A model generated the notes under the pieces. The model was not told where the DNA came from and did no database searches. It worked only from the letters and a program-made list of their open reading frames with translations. This document shows positions 26,428 to 35,765 of a stretch of 64,000 nucleotides of DNA, piece after piece. The DNA is taken from NCBI RefSeq assembly GCF_026262505.1, contig NC_067204.1:2575797-2639796 (forward strand), given 5' to 3'. Source of the stretch: Trichomonas vaginalis G3 (Eukaryota > Parabasalia > Trichomonadida > Trichomonadidae). A program made the position numbers and the translations under genes. Numbering within the stretch: the first letter of the stretch is position 1; each line of letters opens with the position of its first letter.

Positions 26428-28318
26428 TGTTGCATGCTAAGTTCGGTCAACGATAGGAATTGAGGGAAAATTAATCGTCGAGGAAGTACGATTATGTAAA
26501 GTAAAAAATGTTGTGGGATTTTTAATATTGTATATAATTTTATAATAAAATTTTTGTGAGACATTTTAAGAAGCACATATAATTTTTTGAATTTAAAAAT
26601 TAAAGTAGTGTTGAATGAATTTATTGATTAATTTAATACGGATATTTCTCAAAATTAATCAAAAATAGGTTTTCAGAGAACTTTTGAGATATCTTTTCAA
26701 AATGTCTTTTTGAAAATATATAAGTATTATATCAAATTGAAAAAAGGTATTTATCAAAATTCTAAATTCTTAATAAAAAATAACTTTTCAGAGGATTGTG
26801 ATTTTGAAAGCATGAGTAATAAGTAAAAAATATCTACGATTTTAATGAGGGAATTGTTCCTTATGAGGTATACATTATAACTATATACCTCATAAGGAAC
26901 AATTCCCTCTTGATAGCTGGGAAACTTTCTCTGAATAACTTATCATTTGGAGAAAGTTTCCCAGCTATCTATTAGAAACTAAAGGCTGTGAGGCACTAAT
27001 ATATAATCAGTGCCTCATAGCCTTTAGTTTCTTATTAAAAACGAGAAAACTTGTTCGAAATGATAAACAATTTCGAACAAGTTTTCTCGTTTTAAGGAGG
27101 GAATTGTTCCTTATGAGGTATACAGTATGAATATATACCTCATAAGGAACAATTCCCTCTTGATAGCTGGGAAACTTTCTCTGAATAACTTATCATTTGG
27201 ACAGAAAAGTGACACTTTACATGGCAAAAAATAGAGCCTTACTTTTGAGATACTTGAGATTGAAACTGAATCTTATGAGGCGGTGATCTTGAATCACTAC
27301 CTCATAAGGTTCAGTTTCATATAAAATTTGTTGCAATTTGTTATTCTTTTGCAATTATTTCTTATAAGATTTTACATCTTTTAGCGGGGAATGTTTGTTA
27401 TCATGTATATATTATAAATATCTACACGATAACGAACATTCCTCGCTAAATTGCTGAGAAACTTTGAGGAAATGTCGAACAATTTCCTCAAAGTTTCTCA
27501 GATTTATATAGATCACTAGAGTCCCCTAGGCACTGATTCTGGTTCAGTACCTAGGAGGCTCTAGTTCTCTAACGAACTGATAAAATGTTTTTAAATTTTT
27601 GGATATTGCTACCTGTGAAGCACTGACTTCAAGTCAGTACCTCACAGGTAGCAATTACATTGAAAGATGGGAGAAACTTTGTCCGAATGTTAAACTATTC
27701 GGACAAAGTTTCTCACATTTGTAGTGGAGATGGAAGGCTTTGAGGTATATTGTATTAATATATACCCCAAAGCCTTCCATCTCCACTTGAAAGTGTCCAA
27801 ACTTTGGGTTAATACTTTGCAATTAACCCAAAGTTTGGACACTTTCGAGAAGGAATTGGAGGCTATGAGATACTGATGCAATGTCAGTAACTCATGGCTT
27901 CCAATTCCTTCCTAAAACTCATAAAAGTGGACATTACATGCATATAAAATTTGACATGTAAAGTCCACTTTTTGTGAGCGGGGATTTGACTCCGTCAAAT
28001 CCCTTTTTCGTTTACGAGAAAGCCAAATTCTCTCAAAAAGTTAAGTAGGACCAATTTTTTATAAAAAAATCCAATTTCATTATGAATGTTAATTAATTTA
28101 TATAATTATTGAATAAAAAATTTTCTTTGAGATTATGAAAAGTTCTTTGAAAAGTTATTTTTTTCTCATTTTTAAATATTGTATTAGCCTATTTATTTAT
28201 AATCCAAATTAAATAACTTTAAATTCAATATTTAAAGAATAATTTTGAAGGAATTGAGTTACTTCCCCCGACGATAAAATTGAGAGGTTTACATTTTGAC
28301 CGAACTTAGCATGCAACA
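26428..28318. mobile_element. Nested non-coding element in the Maverick right terminal repeat
   Basis: Terminal inverted repeats begin TGTTGCATGCTAAGTTCGGT at the left and are exactly mirrored at the right. Weaker similarity (TCGTCG...GAAGTA) extends inwards to about 65 bp. CCAC stands on both sides (26424-26427 and 28319-28322), a 4-bp target duplication, or CCACT if the terminal T is excluded. Removing the element rejoins the Maverick terminal repeat perfectly, which proves a later insertion. It has no ORF of note. The flanks are AT-rich, and the centre is an array of hairpins. It must be moved by proteins encoded elsewhere. Confidence 0.82.
26847..28003. repeat. Array of about 16 hairpin-forming inverted repeats, two alternating classes
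   Basis: Consecutive inverted repeats with arms of 18-28 bp and loops of 1-18 bases: 26847-26909, 26912-26969, 26974-27032, 27038-27093, 27097-27159, a half copy at 27162-27200, 27261-27319, 27380-27450, 27454-27501, 27515-27565, 27605-27655, 27667-27718, 27724-27786, 27789-27846, 27850-27910, 27923-27972, and a short one with T5 at 27981-28008. Class A arms share GAGG(T/C)A-like cores; class B arms share AAACTTT-like cores. The classes alternate with a period near 125 bp. Arms differ between repeats but match within each repeat, several perfectly over 24-26 bp. Mismatches are often G-T. Confidence 0.9.
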
Positions 28319-28348
28319 CCACTACCTTTTTTTTTTTTTTTTTGATAA

Positions 28349-28599
28349 TGACCATATTTATGGGATTAAAAAGTTTAGGAAGCTTCTCCCTTTTTTTCAA
28401 AAAATTAAAATTTGAAATTTTGGGCTCAAATATTAGAGATTTTTTCAACCTTCAACGATATATGTTGTCTATATCAGACCTCCTTTCTTTTTGATACTTA
28501 ACATTGTTCCTAAATCTTAGCCGTTAAGGCTCTTCTGAAAATATTTTTTTTTCGAAAAATTTGCGAAAAAAATCAAAAAATTTAAAAATCCCCGAATCT
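28349..28599. other. Host flank right of Maverick, no gene seen
   Basis: AT-rich sequence directly outside the GATAA target duplication. I see no supported coding region. It leads into the 181-bp tandem repeat. Confidence 0.5.
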
Positions 28600-29322
28600 G
28601 CAGGGATTTTAAAAAATTCTTTTTAGTAAAACTTAAGGATATTGTATCAGATATATTGGTATGGGCAAATTCAATTTTAATACAATATTCATCGAGATAT
28701 TGCGCTAACGAATCCCTCAAAATTGAGAGGGTAATCCTCCTACTCTCAAATAAACGTACATACGGGTGCACCCTTAATTCCTGAGGATTTTGGAAAAAAG
28801 TTTTTACATGAACATGTGTATATTATATGAAGTATATTGATAAGGTAAAAATCAAATTTTATTGCATATTCATCGAGAAAATAAACTAACGAATCCCTCA
28901 AAATTGAGAGGGTAATCCTCCTACTCTCAAATAAACGTACATACGGGTGCACCCTTAATTCCTGAGGATTTTGGAAAAAAGTTTTTACATGAACATGTGT
29001 ATATTATATGAAGTATATTGATAAGGTAAAAATCAAATTTTATTGCATATTCATCGAGAAAATAAACTAACGAATCCCTCAAAATTGAGAGGGTAATCCT
29101 CCTACTCTCAAATAAACGTACATACGGGTGCACCCTTAATTCCTGAGGATTTTGGAAAAAAGTTTTTACATGAACATGTGTATATTATATGAAGTATATT
29201 GATAAGGTAAAAATCAAATTTTATTGCATATTCATCGAGAAAATAAACTAACGAATCCCTCAAAATTGAGAGGGTAATCCTCCTCCTCTCAAATAAACGT
29301 ACATACGGGTGCACCCTTAATA
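28600..29322. repeat. 181-bp tandem repeat (three near-identical units plus one diverged)
   Basis: Units beginning CTGAGGATTTTGG start at 28781, 28962 and 29143 and are almost identical. A diverged unit lies upstream from about 28600. Each unit holds CCCTCAAAATTGAGAGGG, a small palindrome, and an ACGTACATACGGGTGCACCC segment. Short ORFs across the units are repeat artefacts. The array ends about 40 bp from the stop of the gene at 29364. Confidence 0.88.
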
Positions 29323-29363
29323 TTTTATTATAATAACAAAAAAATCGCATACAAATAAATACA

Positions 29364-32060
29364 TTAATTCGATCCAGAGTTCCTGAAAATGAATGTTGAC
29401 CTTCTCATGTACCTTCTCAAGTCCATTTGCAGGGACATCAAGTGCGGAGTCAAATCAGTAGAGAACTTGGAGTTGACAGAGTAAACCTGCATCAGCATGT
29501 CGTTGATTGACTTCTTTGTCTTCGCGTAATCAGCGAATAAGAAGTCCATGTTCTTGATTGTGCAGGCAAATCTGCCCATCGATGGCTGGATGAGGGATTC
29601 AAGGAGATCAAGAAGCTTGGCATCGTGTTTTCCGAGGTTTTTGATGAAAATGCAAAATTCGGAAATAACATAAGGGTTTTCTGAACTCGTGAGCTTCTGC
29701 AACCTCTTGTCCACGCCTCCAATCAGCAGTATTGAGTGCATTAAGTCTTGAGAAGCGCACGCAGCCTTGAAAATTCCCCAACTTCCGAGCATTGTGACCA
29801 TATTTGGAGATTCGAGCTGATCCATGACTGCGAGGACCAAATCCGGTGCTTCCAGGAACTTCTGAGGGAAGAATTTGATCTTTGATATCGGTTTAAGGAA
29901 TTTGAGGACGTTCTTGTAGGAAATGTTCTTCTCCATGTTGTATTGGACGTCAATTCTGCAGATTGCGGAGCCAATCAAGTCCTGGAACAGGTTAATTGAG
30001 TCCAATTTCATACTGTTGACATTGGAGATGAATTTGACCAGGGAGTAGACGAAGGGGATCAAGTTCTGGTTGAGATCGTTAAGGGTGGTCTGTAAAATTC
30101 GGTTGACATGGTCGAATGGAGAATATCCCTTGCAACTGAACATAAATGAAGGTAAGCAATCGATGAAATAGCCGAGGAAGTAGGCAGTGTTGTGATCTAC
30201 GGTGATTAAGTTGTTGTGGTTGAAGGATAAACTTGATCTGATGAAAAGTAGCGCCATTTTGTAAGTATTGGCGTAAACACAGTTGTAGATGAAGTATTTG
30301 CCAACTTTGTAAGGAAGAATCGACAAAATAATGTTGATTGTGTCTTGAGAAAATAATGTTTCGATAATTCTCTCAGAAAAGATGATGGAAAGAGTGCAGT
30401 AGCAGCGCGACTCTTCTGTGAATTCATTCGAGCGAAGCGATTCAAATAATCTTTCTTTGTTTTCTTGAATTGAGAAATATTTCGCAATTTCTGCAGTAAT
30501 TTTGTGGCAAATATTATTGATATCGCGCTCACCTTGCGTGTCAATCTGGAATATATACGAAGCAATGAGATCGGAAGCGAAATGAGCTTGAGCAATCAAA
30601 ATCGCGATTTCCGAGTCTCCGTACACTGGATGGAGGGGAATGTTATAGTCACAAGTGAGCATTATAAGCCTGGTGAATTGGTAGAGGTAGTGGATATTTT
30701 CTTTTTGGAAGAGAACAGGCAAAATGTTGGTAAATTTCGAATGGTAGATCAAAATCTTCAGGAGAATTGAGCATCGATAGCTGTGGTCGATGGATTTCTG
30801 AGAGTAGAGGAGAATAACCTTGAAAAGATCGAAATTTGGCGGAGTAAGTATAACTTCGAGCATTTTGGTGCCTTTTATCTTCGAAGAGACGATCAGACGC
30901 AGGACATCCCAATTGAATTCGTAATCAAGGAATTTAAGAATGGAATACGGGTCATTTGGCTGGATTGATTTGATAATTTTCTTCAGACCGGCTCTGATGG
31001 ATTCCTTGTCCTTCTGATGGTATACCAAGTAGGTGAATGGGTAAACGGGACCTTCGGAATACTTGGTTTTCGTATCAAAACCGTAATCTATGAAATCTTG
31101 CTTGAAAGTCTCTTTCATGACACCGTAAACGATAATGTTTTCGTATTCTGTCTTTACTATCGGTATATATTTGATTTTCAGGACTTTTGGAATGTGTGGA
31201 GCTCTAGGAAGCCCTTTTTGCTTCACAGAGCTTACCCATGAGTAGTCTGGCATATCCTTGATCATGTCCTTCTGCTTTTGTGGGTCAACTTTGAATTTCG
31301 TCGAAACCATTGGTTCGTATTTCGGCATTTTCAAGATATCTTTGAATTGTCTGACTGGAATTGGTGGCTGTACACAGAATCTTTGCGTAACGAGATTCAT
31401 CCAGTTCTTGAATGCTTCGTGATATTCTTGAAAATTCGAATAAATCAAAGTAAGAGGTTCTTTGACAACCATTTGCGACTGCCATTGCATCTTGTTGACA
31501 AGGTGGTCGGCAAGAACTACTTCATCGCGTTTCGGAAACTGCTGAGGGAAAACTTCGTAATAATTCGGCGGTTTATCACTTAAAAGTGCTTCATGAAGGA
31601 AAATCATGTTCTTTGGCTGGAGGGGATATTTCTTCGGATCGAATTTTCTGTAATAAGGAGTAGAAGGGTCGAGAATTGATGGACGGGAAGGAATGAAAGT
31701 TTTGCAGAGAATCGGAGAGGGAAGAAGGACACCTGTACAAAATTTCAGGACTTTTTCTTTCCATATTGTGATTGTTTTGTGATATTCAACTGGACCATCA
31801 AATTGATTGTATTCTGGAAAGCGTAGAAGCCCGAATGCGGGATATTTGGCATTGGGCGTATAACTTTCGAAAGAATATGGTCCTTTTTTGTTTGCATCAT
31901 ACGAAATACGTTTAATTAATTTGTAAAATTTGTCGTACAAATACATTCTTTCGTCAAAAAAAGCTGGCTCGGAGGTCAGGGAAAATCCATTTGTCATTTG
32001 ACGTGATGGCTTTGGATAATGATAAGGCACGTTCAACTGAGTAGGAAATTCCTCTTCCAT
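29364..32060 (-). CDS. Conserved-looking hypothetical protein, 898 aa
   Basis: A long intact frame with normal host codon use. Residues 1-330 are rich in Pro, Lys, Tyr and Phe with many basic stretches (LLRFPEYNQFDGP, PKKYPLQPKNMIF). Residues 350-860 are helical with Leu/Ile-rich repeats typical of an armadillo/HEAT-like solenoid. No signal peptide or membrane span. I do not recognise the family. It may be a large adaptor protein. Its 3' end abuts the 181-bp tandem repeat. Confidence 0.8.
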   Translation of the reverse strand: MEEEFPTQLNVPYHYPKPSRQMTNGFSLTSEPAFFDERMYLYDKFYKLIKRISYDANKKGPYSFESYTPNAKYPAFGLLRFPEYNQFDGPVEYHKTITIWKEKVLKFCTGVLLPSPILCKTFIPSRPSILDPSTPYYRKFDPKKYPLQPKNMIFLHEALLSDKPPNYYEVFPQQFPKRDEVVLADHLVNKMQWQSQMVVKEPLTLIYSNFQEYHEAFKNWMNLVTQRFCVQPPIPVRQFKDILKMPKYEPMVSTKFKVDPQKQKDMIKDMPDYSWVSSVKQKGLPRAPHIPKVLKIKYIPIVKTEYENIIVYGVMKETFKQDFIDYGFDTKTKYSEGPVYPFTYLVYHQKDKESIRAGLKKIIKSIQPNDPYSILKFLDYEFNWDVLRLIVSSKIKGTKMLEVILTPPNFDLFKVILLYSQKSIDHSYRCSILLKILIYHSKFTNILPVLFQKENIHYLYQFTRLIMLTCDYNIPLHPVYGDSEIAILIAQAHFASDLIASYIFQIDTQGERDINNICHKITAEIAKYFSIQENKERLFESLRSNEFTEESRCYCTLSIIFSERIIETLFSQDTINIILSILPYKVGKYFIYNCVYANTYKMALLFIRSSLSFNHNNLITVDHNTAYFLGYFIDCLPSFMFSCKGYSPFDHVNRILQTTLNDLNQNLIPFVYSLVKFISNVNSMKLDSINLFQDLIGSAICRIDVQYNMEKNISYKNVLKFLKPISKIKFFPQKFLEAPDLVLAVMDQLESPNMVTMLGSWGIFKAACASQDLMHSILLIGGVDKRLQKLTSSENPYVISEFCIFIKNLGKHDAKLLDLLESLIQPSMGRFACTIKNMDFLFADYAKTKKSINDMLMQVYSVNSKFSTDLTPHLMSLQMDLRRYMRRSTFIFRNSGSN

Positions 32061-33096
32061 GAAAAAAATTTAGAAGTAAATAATCGTTGTATTTTAAAAA
32101 AAAATATACGACACTAACAAATGTTCTAACTATCAAATCTAATATCTGTCATATCATAAGGTTGAAATTGTAATGCTACACAATTTTGGTGGTTTTTATT
32201 CTCAAACAATATGAAACCACTGAACGGAATGATTTTCTATTTATAAAAATAATTCCCATTTTGTTAAAATCAACCAACATAAGGTAAATAATATTGTTTA
32301 GAATATCCACTTTTTGAGAAAAAAATAATTGTCAGCCCGAATCAGAAACTGCTCTGGGGATATGATAAAGAAGGAGATCTGCAGGTATATTAATGTAATT
32401 ATATTTTTGAAAAGACTTTACAATTTAATTAATGACCTTGTTTTGTTAGTCAGCTTATAATTAGTCGAAGAAAATAACCGAAATAAAATCATGACTATAT
32501 TTTTGAATATTTGACAACGGCCTATTTGAAAACATCATTTTCCCAAATTTCTTTTTAAATATACTTTTCATACTAAATTATAATATCGTTACAATTCGGA
32601 TTTCAAAACTTTTTATAATGTTGCATTCAATTTTTGATGGGAAGCAATAAAAATATTTTATTTCAATCAAAGATCGGAATTATGCAAATTATCGCTCTTT
32701 ATCTTATTTAACATGATTACATTATTGTTGTAACCTTATTATTCGAAATGGAGATAAAATGAATCTGAATTTCAGAAATTGTTTCATTTTCAAGATTCAA
32801 AATCAAGATGATACTAATCTCTATCATTGAATTCCAATTTCAGTTCATTCATTTCTATTGTCTGTGAAATTTATCAATTGATTTCTCCTTTTTCTTATTT
32901 TGTTGGAGAATTTACATAAATACATATAGTCCAATTAGAATTTAAGTCATATTCAACTATCGCTAAAGTTCTAATTTTGAATTGATTTACGATTGGATGG
33001 AACCATAAATTTCATGGAAAAATTTAAATAACATCCTTAGTTATATATCTTTTTTATATAAAAACTTGATTTTGTTCAAATGGTGAAATAAAAAAA
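32061..33096. other. AT-rich intergenic region, divergent promoters
   Basis: About 1 kb between two divergent genes. No ORF, repeat or RNA gene is supported. Homopolymer A/T runs lie close to both start codons. Confidence 0.5.
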
Positions 33097-34101
33097 ATGG
33101 GTGGGCAACAAAGTTGTCTTCCTTTTGATGGAGCTTTTCCAGAATCACAAAAATTTATCTCGTTCTCGAACCTTGGAAACAGTTGCTACATGAATAGTGT
33201 CCTTCAAGCCATATTAAACTCAAAATATTTCATTTTATTTTTTGAAAATCTTCACACTACACTCAAAAACATCGATTTATCAGATGAAGATAAAGATTCA
33301 CTTCTATATAACCTTCTCTGTATATATAGAATGAGAAAAAGTCAAAAAGAACAAACGCACGTTATTTCTCCAAAGCTGTTTCATGAAAATTTAATAAAAG
33401 CTGGTATAGGATTTACAAGAGGACGTCAATCAGATGCACATGAGCTTTATGTTGCGCTCCTAGACAATTTTGATAATCAAATTAATAAATTTAATTCAAC
33501 TTACAAACTTAATATTCCATTATTCAGCTCACTTTCACACGCTAGAAGTGAATCTTGCTCACAATGCTTATGCTGTGGAGCTGAAAGCAATTCTTCTGAA
33601 TCATTCGTTACATTTTTCCTTGGAATCAAAAATAAAACTAGTCTAACAGATCGTTTGAGAGCATTACAATCTCCAGAATATCTTTCTGGTGCAGGAAAAC
33701 GTGAATGCACTATTTGCAAAATTTCTCAAGAAAAAAGAGTAATGACTACATATCCAGAGATCCCAAATGTATTAGTATTCCAAATACAAAGATTTGAATA
33801 CGATAAAGTAAATCAACAGCTTAAAAAACTTAAAAATGTCATTCCATTTCCAAGTTCATTAGTTTTCTGCGATAGACACTACAAACTATCTTCTGTCATC
33901 GTTCATATAGGCGAAAGCTTGGAATCAGGACATTTTGTTGCCCTTCTCAGAGTCGATGAAAAATGGGTTTTGGCGAATGATGCAAATCTCATTTTAATGA
34001 GCGAAGTAGAGGTTGAAGAGTACTTCACAAGAGGAAAAGTACCAGGACAGTCATTTACTTCTGCTTACTTATTGTTTTATGATTTCATTGAAAATGAATA
34101 A
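33097..34101 (+). CDS. Ubiquitin carboxyl-terminal hydrolase (USP, C19 family)
   Basis: The 334-residue protein is the size of a minimal USP catalytic domain, as in USP12/USP46. The Cys box NLGNSCYMNSVLQ places the nucleophile at Cys30. The QSDAHEL segment is near residue 112. Zinc-binding CxxC pairs occur near 150 (CSQCLCC) and 206 (CTIC). The His box SGHFVALL is near residue 281, followed by NDAN for the third catalytic residue. The N-terminus MGGQQSC fits the N-myristoylation pattern and may tether it to membranes (inference). It removes ubiquitin from substrates. Confidence 0.92.
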   Translation: MGGQQSCLPFDGAFPESQKFISFSNLGNSCYMNSVLQAILNSKYFILFFENLHTTLKNIDLSDEDKDSLLYNLLCIYRMRKSQKEQTHVISPKLFHENLIKAGIGFTRGRQSDAHELYVALLDNFDNQINKFNSTYKLNIPLFSSLSHARSESCSQCLCCGAESNSSESFVTFFLGIKNKTSLTDRLRALQSPEYLSGAGKRECTICKISQEKRVMTTYPEIPNVLVFQIQRFEYDKVNQQLKKLKNVIPFPSSLVFCDRHYKLSSVIVHIGESLESGHFVALLRVDEKWVLANDANLILMSEVEVEEYFTRGKVPGQSFTSAYLLFYDFIENE

Positions 34102-34593
34102 TTATAATAAAATCACTTGTTTGTATCTTTTTTTTCGAAATTCTCTCATTTTTTTTTCTCCATCACATAAAACGACAGAATGACAATGGCGAGATTGCTG
34201 TTCGTATATATAGAACACTTCTATATATCACGTAATCATGTCTTATAATGAATAATTCGTTTCTTTCCCATGATATAGTTTTAAAATTTCGTCTAATCTA
34301 AAATGACTAAGTGATAATATACATAAACAGCAATAAAGGGAGTTTACATCTATATTTTAATCTTAACAGCTATTATTTCTTCCATTTTAATTCTATTGGA
34401 TTCAAATTAACAGTAGTCAATTGTGTGCATTGCAAATATACTCATAATATAGTATATTGTGTTAAATAATCACATCAAACAACCCCATTATAAAAGATTA
34501 AGAATATTCACAAGATTTCATTATGTCTTATGAGAGTTGGTATATACCACTATAAAATTTCGTGAAAATATATCCAAAGTTTTATCATTTGTT
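34102..34593. other. Intergenic, nothing recognised
   Basis: AT-rich sequence of about 0.5 kb after the deubiquitinase. The frame of the next gene extends upstream only through a TTG codon, so I take 34594 as its start. Confidence 0.4.
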
Positions 34594-35253
34594 ATGAAGA
34601 ATCTTCGATATTTTTGCCCACCCAAATATTGTTATGACAGAACTATTGAAGATATTCTTCCTGCTGATATAATTGAGCAGATTGAGTTAGATCCTGAAGA
34701 ATCTTATACTCCGGGAGAAAATAAAAATAACAACTTAGAATTTTATAGAGAAGTTTCAGAAACTAACATTGAAACTAAGAGGGAAACCCAAATATATAAT
34801 CCAATTACCATTACAAAGAAAACGATTGAGCATTATAAAGTTCAAATTGAAAACGAAATTGTTAATGCTCTTTGTTTATTCGATTGTATGCAACGTGATT
34901 CAGATTTTGTAATAGTTAGAGGAGGAAAATACGTTCAAAGTGGAAAAATTATTCAAAATTTATCATCACCCGAAAAAATCGAAACTTCTTTTCAGATTAT
35001 TGCTATTGACCACAATGGATTACTCCATAGCTACTTGGAACAGCAAAAGAAACGAGCTTTTAATCTATCAAAAGTTTTAATTAAAAAATATGACATTCAA
35101 ACTAATATCGTAAACTGTTTTGCAGTTTGTGGTAGAGTTAGGGGACTTTTAAGAATACAAGTTACAAACTCAAACGCTCCGAATATAGATTTCCTAATTC
35201 ATGATTTGATTCAATTGTTTTGCTGCTCAATAGAAATCTACGAATCCGAATAG
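34594..35253 (+). CDS. Hypothetical protein, 219 aa
   Basis: The first ATG in frame (MKNLRYFCPP) is chosen. The N-terminal third is acidic with short motifs (YCYDRTIEDILPADII). The second half has an alternating helix/strand pattern (FQIIAIDHNGLLHSYLEQQKK, NIVNCFAVCGRVRG). It is rich in Asn, Ile and Glu, with host-like codon use. No family recognised. Confidence 0.6.
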   Translation: MKNLRYFCPPKYCYDRTIEDILPADIIEQIELDPEESYTPGENKNNNLEFYREVSETNIETKRETQIYNPITITKKTIEHYKVQIENEIVNALCLFDCMQRDSDFVIVRGGKYVQSGKIIQNLSSPEKIETSFQIIAIDHNGLLHSYLEQQKKRAFNLSKVLIKKYDIQTNIVNCFAVCGRVRGLLRIQVTNSNAPNIDFLIHDLIQLFCCSIEIYESE

Positions 35254-35765
35254 AGATCAAAAATTAACAAATTCGCCCCATTTATGTATTATGTCGCTTT
35301 CACAATAGAAATATTTACTGCAAAGAAATATAGTTATCTGGGAAGCATCCTGTAATGCATAACAATTTAACTATGTAATAAATATACTGTTAAATCAATC
35401 CAATTATTGAACTAATTGAATAATATCTCCTTGTCAAAAGGATTTTGCAAGGATGATTTACGAAGAAGCTAATTACGATGATTTCTACAATATACTAGCT
35501 GATTGGCTTAATAATATCTGTAAAATCATCAAAGACAATAGAATGACATCAACGATATTTTCTTGTAAATAATATATAAACAAACTATCCTGTATAAATA
35601 CTGATAAAAAATCAAAATTTCTTTGCCAGATTTTTTTTGTTCGATTCTGATAAAATTTTGACTAAAACTCCCATTAATTAAGAAGCAATAGATGTGAAAA
35701 ATCTAAAGAGAAATAAAATAATTAAAATAGGGGGAGACAAAAAGTGATTCGAAATCAGAGGGGGA
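35254..35765. other. Intergenic with a 39-codon ORF (35453-35572)
   Basis: The short frame MIYEEANYDDFYNILADWL resembles in style the N-terminal part of trichomonad ankyrin proteins and may be a remnant of one. Otherwise nothing is recognised. Just upstream of the next ATG there is an unusual G-rich stretch (GGGGGAGAC, GAGGGGGA). Confidence 0.35.

Larger units (their letters stand above)
3191..28343. mobile_element. Maverick/Polinton copy B (about 23.3 kb plus nested element)
   Basis: A pair of terminal inverted repeats (3191-3253; 26376-26427 continued at 28323-28343) encloses polymerase B, integrase, packaging ATPase, capsid-like genes and many small ORFs, the gene content that defines Mavericks/Polintons. 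GATAA directly outside both ends (3186-3190 and 28344-28348) is a good 5-bp target duplication. The element would be about 23.3 kb without the 1.9-kb element nested in its right terminal repeat. Genes lie on both strands with intergenic gaps often under 30 bp. Many are frameshifted. Confidence 0.92.

Noticed and set aside
26865..26872. let-7-like TGAGGTA seed in class A hairpins
   Set aside because: Seven bases are expected by chance, the cores vary between hairpins, and let-7 is animal-specific.
27981..28008. Bacterial-type intrinsic terminator (10-bp stem plus T run)
   Set aside because: Eukaryotic context; it is better seen as the last, shortest member of the hairpin array.
3191..28343. 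Bacterial prophage or contamination, suggested by the phage-fibre and Dam-like genes
   Set aside because: Terminal repeats, integrase, polymerase type, AT composition, target duplication and direct linkage to trichomonad host genes all indicate a Maverick.
28746..29350. Repeated 68-codon frames in the 181-bp units
   Set aside because: They follow the DNA repeat, the period of 181 is not a multiple of three, and they overlap one another.
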